Made by a program: the position numbers and the translations under genes. Below, in pieces: positions 59,220-64,000 of a stretch of 64,000 bases of DNA (position 1 is the first letter of the stretch; every line of letters starts with the position of its first letter). This DNA is from Microbacteriaceae bacterium VKM Ac-2855. Lineage in GTDB: Bacteria > Actinomycetota > Actinomycetes > Actinomycetales > Microbacteriaceae. The DNA is taken from the NCBI GenBank assembly GCA_013204985.1, contig JABMLG010000003.1, positions 372,001-436,000 on the forward strand. The letters run 5' to 3'. A model generated the notes under the pieces. That model worked only from the letters and a program-made list of their open reading frames with translations, was not told the origin of the DNA and did not search any database.

Positions 59220-59640
59220 CCCGGGTTGTCACATCCCGCCCCGTTTTCGGACGGACGGGGGCGGTTCGCGCCCACCCCGGCTGCGTGCCCGAGGTGTGGC
59301 GTGGCCCGGGTTGTCCGGGAACGTTCGACCTGGGCGGGTGCGGGGCGGTTCGCGCCCACCGGGGGCTGCGCGCGGGGGTGTGGCGCGGCCCGGGTTGTCG
59401 GTGAACGTCCGTTTCGGGCGGATGCGGGGGCGGTTCGCGCCCACCCCGGCTGCGTGCCCGAGGTGTGGCGTGGCCGGGTCGTCGGGGAGCGTCCGTCCGG
59501 GCCGGTTGCGGGGCGGTTCGCACCCACCCCGGCTGGGCGCGTCGGGTGTGGCGTGGCCCGGGTTGTCGAGGAGCGTCCGTCGCGACACGAAAACGGGGCG
59601 GTTCGCGCCCACCCGGGCGGGGGCGGATGCCGTGCCGCGG
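59220..59640. repeat. Array of about 84-bp GC-rich repeat units
   Basis: GCGGTTCGCGCCCACC or a one-base variant recurs at 59261, 59345, 59430, 59513 and 59598, spaced 84, 85, 83 and 85 bases. Units share GGGTTGTCGG-like and GAACGTCCG-like cores with the three units at 49172-49493. Several long open frames on both strands run through the array only because of its composition and period; none looks like a gene. Confidence 0.93.
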
Positions 59641-59681
59641 CACGCATACAGGAGCCGGAGCGAAGACGCAAGGATCTCGAC

Positions 59682-59711
59682 TTGCGCGGCGTGGCGCAAC
59701 GGGCCTATATT
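59682..59711 (+). promoter_or_regulatory. Probable rpoB promoter
   Basis: TTGCGC (59682-59687) and TATATT (59706-59711) are 18 bases apart, in an AT-richer patch after the repeat array. It would give a leader of about 220 bases before the rpoB TTG; the leader (59712-59939) contains GACCCGACGGGGTC near its end and a strong GGAGG, and no gene. Confidence 0.55.
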
Positions 59712-59939
59712 TGTACTTTGCGCTCCCGAATACCCATGCCCTCATATTGCGGTCGGCCGGGTCGGACTCGTCATCAAATGGTGGATGACGACTCGCCACA
59801 CTCTAGCCCCGACCAGCGGGCCCTCGTCAAATGACGCAAGTCGTCTGCTGACACGGCCGCCGTGACGGCGTGAGGCGGGAGCCCCACTCCATACACAAAC
59901 CAACAATGAGACCCGACGGGGTCTACGGAGGTTCCTTCC

Positions 59940-62900
59940 TTGGCTGCTGCGCCCAACGCAACCACCACCTCTCCCAAGAACGGACGCGGCGCCTCGCGTC
60001 TCTCGTTCGCCAAGATCAGTGACACCCTCACGGTTCCGGATCTTCTCGCTCTCCAGACCGAGAGCTTCCACTGGCTCGTCGGTTCGGAGGCGTGGAAGAC
60101 CCGCGTCGCCGAGGCGAAGGCCCAGGGTCGCGACGACCTGCCGGCTCACTCCGGTCTGGACGAGATCTTCGAGGAGATCTCCCCGATCGAAGACCTCAGC
60201 GAGACGATGCAGCTGAGCTTCACCAACCCCTACCTCGAGCCCGAGAAGTACACGATCGAGGAGTGCAAGGAGCGCGGCAAGACCTACGCCGCTCCGCTGT
60301 ACGTCGAGGCCGAGTTCATGAACCACCTCACGGGTGAGATCAAGACTCAGACGGTCTTCATGGGCGACTTCCCTCTCATGACCGAGAAGGGCACGTTCAT
60401 CATCAACGGCACCGAGCGTGTCGTCGTGTCCCAGCTCGTCCGCTCCCCGGGTGTGTACTTCGAGCGCCAGCAGGAGAAGACCTCCGACAAGGACATCTAC
60501 TCCGCTCGCGTGATCCCGAGCCGCGGTGCCTGGCTCGAGTTCGAGATCGACAAGCGCGACCAGGTCGGCGTTCGCATCGACCGCAAGCGCAAGCAGTCCG
60601 TCACGGTCTTCCTCAAGGCCCTCGGTCTCACCTCGGAGGAGATCCTCGAGCAGTTCGCCGGCTACGAGTCGATCGAGCTGACCCTCGAGAAGGACAACAT
60701 CCTCACCAAGGAGGACGCCCTCCGCGACATCTACCGCAAGCTCCGTCCGGGCGAGCAGGTCGCCGCCGAGGCCGCCCGCGCGCTGTTGGACAACTTCTAC
60801 TTCAACTCCAAGCGCTACGACCTCGCGAAGGTCGGTCGCTACAAGATCAACCGCAAGCTCGGTATCGACAAGGCGCTGTCCGACTCGGTCCTGACCGTCG
60901 AAGACATCATCGCGACGATCAAGTACCTGGTCGCGCTGCACGACGGCCGCACCACGCTGCCCGGCGTGCGCGACGGCAAGCCCGTCGAGCTGCGTCTCGA
61001 CGTGGACGACATCGACCACTTCGGCAACCGTCGCATCCGCGCGGTCGGCGAGCTGATCCAGAACCAGGTCCGCACCGGTCTGTCCCGCATGGAGCGCGTC
61101 GTCCGCGAGCGTATGACCACGCAGGACATCGAAGCGATCACCCCGCAGACCCTGATCAACGTGCGCCCCGTCGTCGCCGCGATCAAGGAGTTCTTCGGCA
61201 CCTCGCAGCTGTCGCAGTTCATGGACCAGAACAACCCGCTCGCGGGTCTGACCCACAAGCGCCGCCTGTCCGCGCTCGGCCCCGGTGGTCTGAGCCGCGA
61301 GCGCGCCGGCGTCGAGGTCCGCGACGTCCACCCCTCGCACTACGGCCGCATGTGCCCGATCGAGACCCCGGAAGGCCCGAACATCGGCCTGATCGGTTCG
61401 CTCGCCTCGTTCGCGCGGATCAACTCCTTCGGCTTCATCGAGACCCCGTACCGCAAGGTCGTCGGCGGCCTGGTGACTGAGCAGATCGACTACCTCACCG
61501 CTTCGGAGGAGGACGAGTACCTGGTCGCGCAGGCGAACGCCCCGCTGACCAAGGACTTCCACTTCGCCGAGCCCAAGGTCCTCGTCCGCCCGAAGGGTGG
61601 AGAGGTCGAGCTCGTCGACGCCGACCGCGTCGACTACATGGACGTCTCCCCGCGCCAGATGGTGTCGGTCGCGACCTCGCTCATCCCGTTCCTCGAGCAC
61701 GACGACGCGAACCGCGCCCTCATGGGTGCGAACATGCAGCGTCAGGCCGTCCCGCTGCTGCGCAGCGAGTCGCCCGTGGTGGGTACCGGTATGGAGGGCT
61801 TCGCGGCCATCGATGCCGGCGACGTGATCACCGCCGACAAGGCCGGTGTGGTGCAGGAGGTCTCCGCCGACTCCGTCACCGTCCAGCTCGATGAGGGTGG
61901 AACGCAGACCTACTTCCTGCGCAAGTTCGACCGCTCCAACCAGGGCACCTCGTACAACAACCGCGTGGTCGTCTCCGCCGGTGAGCGCATCGAGGTCGGC
62001 GAGATCGTCGCCGACGGTCCTGCGACCGAGAACGGCGAGCTCGCGCTCGGCAAGAACCTGCTCGTCGCGTTCATGCCGTGGGAGGGTCACAACTTCGAGG
62101 ACGCGATCATCCTCAGCCAGAACCTGGTGAAGGACGACGTCCTCTCCTCGATCCACATCGAGGAGTACGAGGTCGACGCCCGCGACACCAAGCTCGGCAA
62201 GGAGGAGATCACCCGCGATCTGCCCAACGTCAGCCCCGAGCTTCTGGCCGACCTCGACGAGCGCGGCATCATCCGCATCGGCGCCGAGGTCCGTCCCGGC
62301 GACATCCTCGTCGGCAAGGTCACGCCCAAGGGCGAGACCGAGCTGTCGGCCGAGGAGCGCCTGCTCCGCGCGATCTTCAACGAGAAGAGCCGCGAAGTGC
62401 GCGACACCTCGCTGAAGGTTCCCCACGGTGAGCAGGGCACCATCATCGGTGTCAAGGTGTTCGACTCGCAGGACGGCGACGACGAGCTCGGCTCGGGCGT
62501 CAACCAGCGCGTGGTCGTCTACATCGCCCAGAAGCGCAAGATCACCGAGGGCGACAAGCTCGCGGGCCGTCACGGCAACAAGGGCGTCATCTCGAAGATC
62601 CTCCCGGTCGAGGACATGCCGTTCCTCGCCGACGGAACTCCGGTCGACATCGTTCTGAACCCGCTGGGCGTCCCCGGCCGAATGAACTTCGGCCAGGTCC
62701 TCGAGATCCACCTCGGATGGATCGCCAAGCAGGGCTGGAAGGTCGAGGGCAACCCCGAGTGGGCTGCTCGTCTGCCCGAGCACGCCCGTGAGGCCGTCGC
62801 CGGTACCAAGGTCGCCACCCCCGTCTTCGACGGCGCGGCGGAGGAGGAGCTGGCGGGTCTGCTGGACTCGACGACGGTCACTCGCGACGGCGACCGCCTG

Positions 62901-63431
62901 ATCGGTTCCTCGGGCAAGACCCAGCTGTTCGACGGCCGCTCCGGCGAGCCGTTCCCGGACCCGGTCTCGGTCGGCTACATGTACATCCTGAAGCTGCACC
63001 ACCTCGTGGACGACAAGATCCACGCGCGTTCGACGGGTCCGTACTCGATGATCACGCAGCAGCCCCTGGGTGGTAAGGCGCAGTTCGGTGGACAGCGCTT
63101 CGGCGAGATGGAGGTGTGGGCCCTCGAGGCCTACGGTGCCGCCTACGCGCTGCAGGAGCTGCTCACGATCAAGTCCGACGACATCCTGGGCCGCGTGAAG
63201 GTCTACGAGGCCATCGTCAAGGGTGAGAACATCCAGGAGCCGGGCATCCCCGAGTCCTTCAAGGTCCTCATCAAGGAGATGCAGTCGCTCTGCCTGAACG
63301 TCGAGGTGCTGTCCGCGGACGGCACGGCGGTCAGCCTGCGCGACACGGATGACGAGGTCTACCGCGCCGCGGAGGAGCTCGGAATCAACATCTCCAGCCG
63401 CTTCGAGTCGTCCTCCGTCGACGACATCTAA
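59940..63431 (+). CDS. rpoB: RNA polymerase beta subunit
   Basis: Catalytic beta subunit, 1163 residues, normal for actinobacteria. TTG start at 59940 with GGAGG eight bases upstream; N-terminus [20 protein letters not shown]. The rifampicin-binding region reads [21 protein letters not shown] then LSALGPGGL, with the wild-type Asp, His and Ser at the three common resistance positions. Conserved [14 protein letters not shown] and the C-terminal [20 protein letters not shown], which contacts beta-prime, are intact. Followed after 85 bases by rpoC. Confidence 0.99.
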   Translation: MAAAPNATTTSPKNGRGASRLSFAKISDTLTVPDLLALQTESFHWLVGSEAWKTRVAEAKAQGRDDLPAHSGLDEIFEEISPIEDLSETMQLSFTNPYLEPEKYTIEECKERGKTYAAPLYVEAEFMNHLTGEIKTQTVFMGDFPLMTEKGTFIINGTERVVVSQLVRSPGVYFERQQEKTSDKDIYSARVIPSRGAWLEFEIDKRDQVGVRIDRKRKQSVTVFLKALGLTSEEILEQFAGYESIELTLEKDNILTKEDALRDIYRKLRPGEQVAAEAARALLDNFYFNSKRYDLAKVGRYKINRKLGIDKALSDSVLTVEDIIATIKYLVALHDGRTTLPGVRDGKPVELRLDVDDIDHFGNRRIRAVGELIQNQVRTGLSRMERVVRERMTTQDIEAITPQTLINVRPVVAAIKEFFGTSQLSQFMDQNNPLAGLTHKRRLSALGPGGLSRERAGVEVRDVHPSHYGRMCPIETPEGPNIGLIGSLASFARINSFGFIETPYRKVVGGLVTEQIDYLTASEEDEYLVAQANAPLTKDFHFAEPKVLVRPKGGEVELVDADRVDYMDVSPRQMVSVATSLIPFLEHDDANRALMGANMQRQAVPLLRSESPVVGTGMEGFAAIDAGDVITADKAGVVQEVSADSVTVQLDEGGTQTYFLRKFDRSNQGTSYNNRVVVSAGERIEVGEIVADGPATENGELALGKNLLVAFMPWEGHNFEDAIILSQNLVKDDVLSSIHIEEYEVDARDTKLGKEEITRDLPNVSPELLADLDERGIIRIGAEVRPGDILVGKVTPKGETELSAEERLLRAIFNEKSREVRDTSLKVPHGEQGTIIGVKVFDSQDGDDELGSGVNQRVVVYIAQKRKITEGDKLAGRHGNKGVISKILPVEDMPFLADGTPVDIVLNPLGVPGRMNFGQVLEIHLGWIAKQGWKVEGNPEWAARLPEHAREAVAGTKVATPVFDGAAEEELAGLLDSTTVTRDGDRLIGSSGKTQLFDGRSGEPFPDPVSVGYMYILKLHHLVDDKIHARSTGPYSMITQQPLGGKAQFGGQRFGEMEVWALEAYGAAYALQELLTIKSDDILGRVKVYEAIVKGENIQEPGIPESFKVLIKEMQSLCLNVEVLSADGTAVSLRDTDDEVYRAAEELGINISSRFESSSVDDI

Positions 63432-63456
63432 GGGCGTGCCGAGGAATCGGCGATGA

Positions 63457-64000
<544 letters not shown>

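Noticed and set aside
59742-63023. A 1093-codon open frame on the minus strand over rpoB
   Set aside because: It is the antisense shadow of rpoB produced by high GC at third codon positions; its amino-acid pattern is highly repetitive (Val/Asp/Leu/Gly) and fits no family.

Overview
The window reads as chromosomal DNA of a high-GC actinobacterium, most likely a member of the Microbacteriaceae. Support comes from the overall base composition, rpoB and rpoC that both start with TTG, actinobacterial protein families (paired LCP ligases, Lhr plus Nei2-type glycosylase, DUF4916 NUDIX, CGNR zinc finger, ComB-like protein) and frequent ATGA stop/start overlaps. The genus cannot be fixed by eye.

Region 1 (1-15946) is a glycoside-utilisation locus. 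A leftward operon runs from a lipoprotein binding protein (8770) through two permeases, two ATPases of the oligopeptide (Opp/Dpp) type, a GH36 alpha-galactosidase and a GH42 beta-galactosidase cut by the window start. A second GH36 enzyme lies divergently, followed by a phosphotransferase, a GH2 beta-mannosidase and a ROK repressor. Two divergent promoters carry the same TACTTAG-containing operator in the same place relative to the -10 box. The enzyme set fits galactomannan-type or other galactose- and mannose-bearing oligosaccharides.

Region 2 (15947-28399) has a VOC protein with an HxlR/SCP2 regulator and a clear operator, a hydrolase, a large secreted subtilase, an ECF-type sigma factor with a membrane partner, two tandem LCP proteins, tRNA-Ser(GCT), an aminotransferase and an HdeD-like membrane protein. 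A LexA-box promoter at 27626-27654 points into DNA with no evident gene.

Region 3 (28400-42331) holds a three-part kinase/degenerate-M23/aminotransferase fusion, a metQNI importer with a structured leader, a PucR-type regulator, two FAD amine oxidases whose ends meet in a 14-bp tandem repeat, an orphan binding protein, and then a lower-GC islet (40152-41502). The islet is bounded by two 55-bp near-identical terminator copies and carries a Clp-fold (SDH/SppA-like) protease gene coupled to a small TTG-start gene.

Region 4 (42332-59197) contains lhr with nei2, an esterase, a NUDIX protein, a decayed stretch (48760-49798) with pseudogenes, a 78-nt hairpin and GC-rich repeats, then a Cca-like HD protein, a DEAD-box helicase, a second long-hairpin element, and small housekeeping or unknown genes (DUF1684, EVE, ComB-like, DUF427, CGNR, SprT, TPR, PQQ-type sugar dehydrogenase, spermidine-synthase-like).

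Region 5 (59198-64000) starts with an array of about 84-bp repeats related to those at 49.2-49.5 kb, then the rpoB promoter and leader, rpoB and the start of rpoC.
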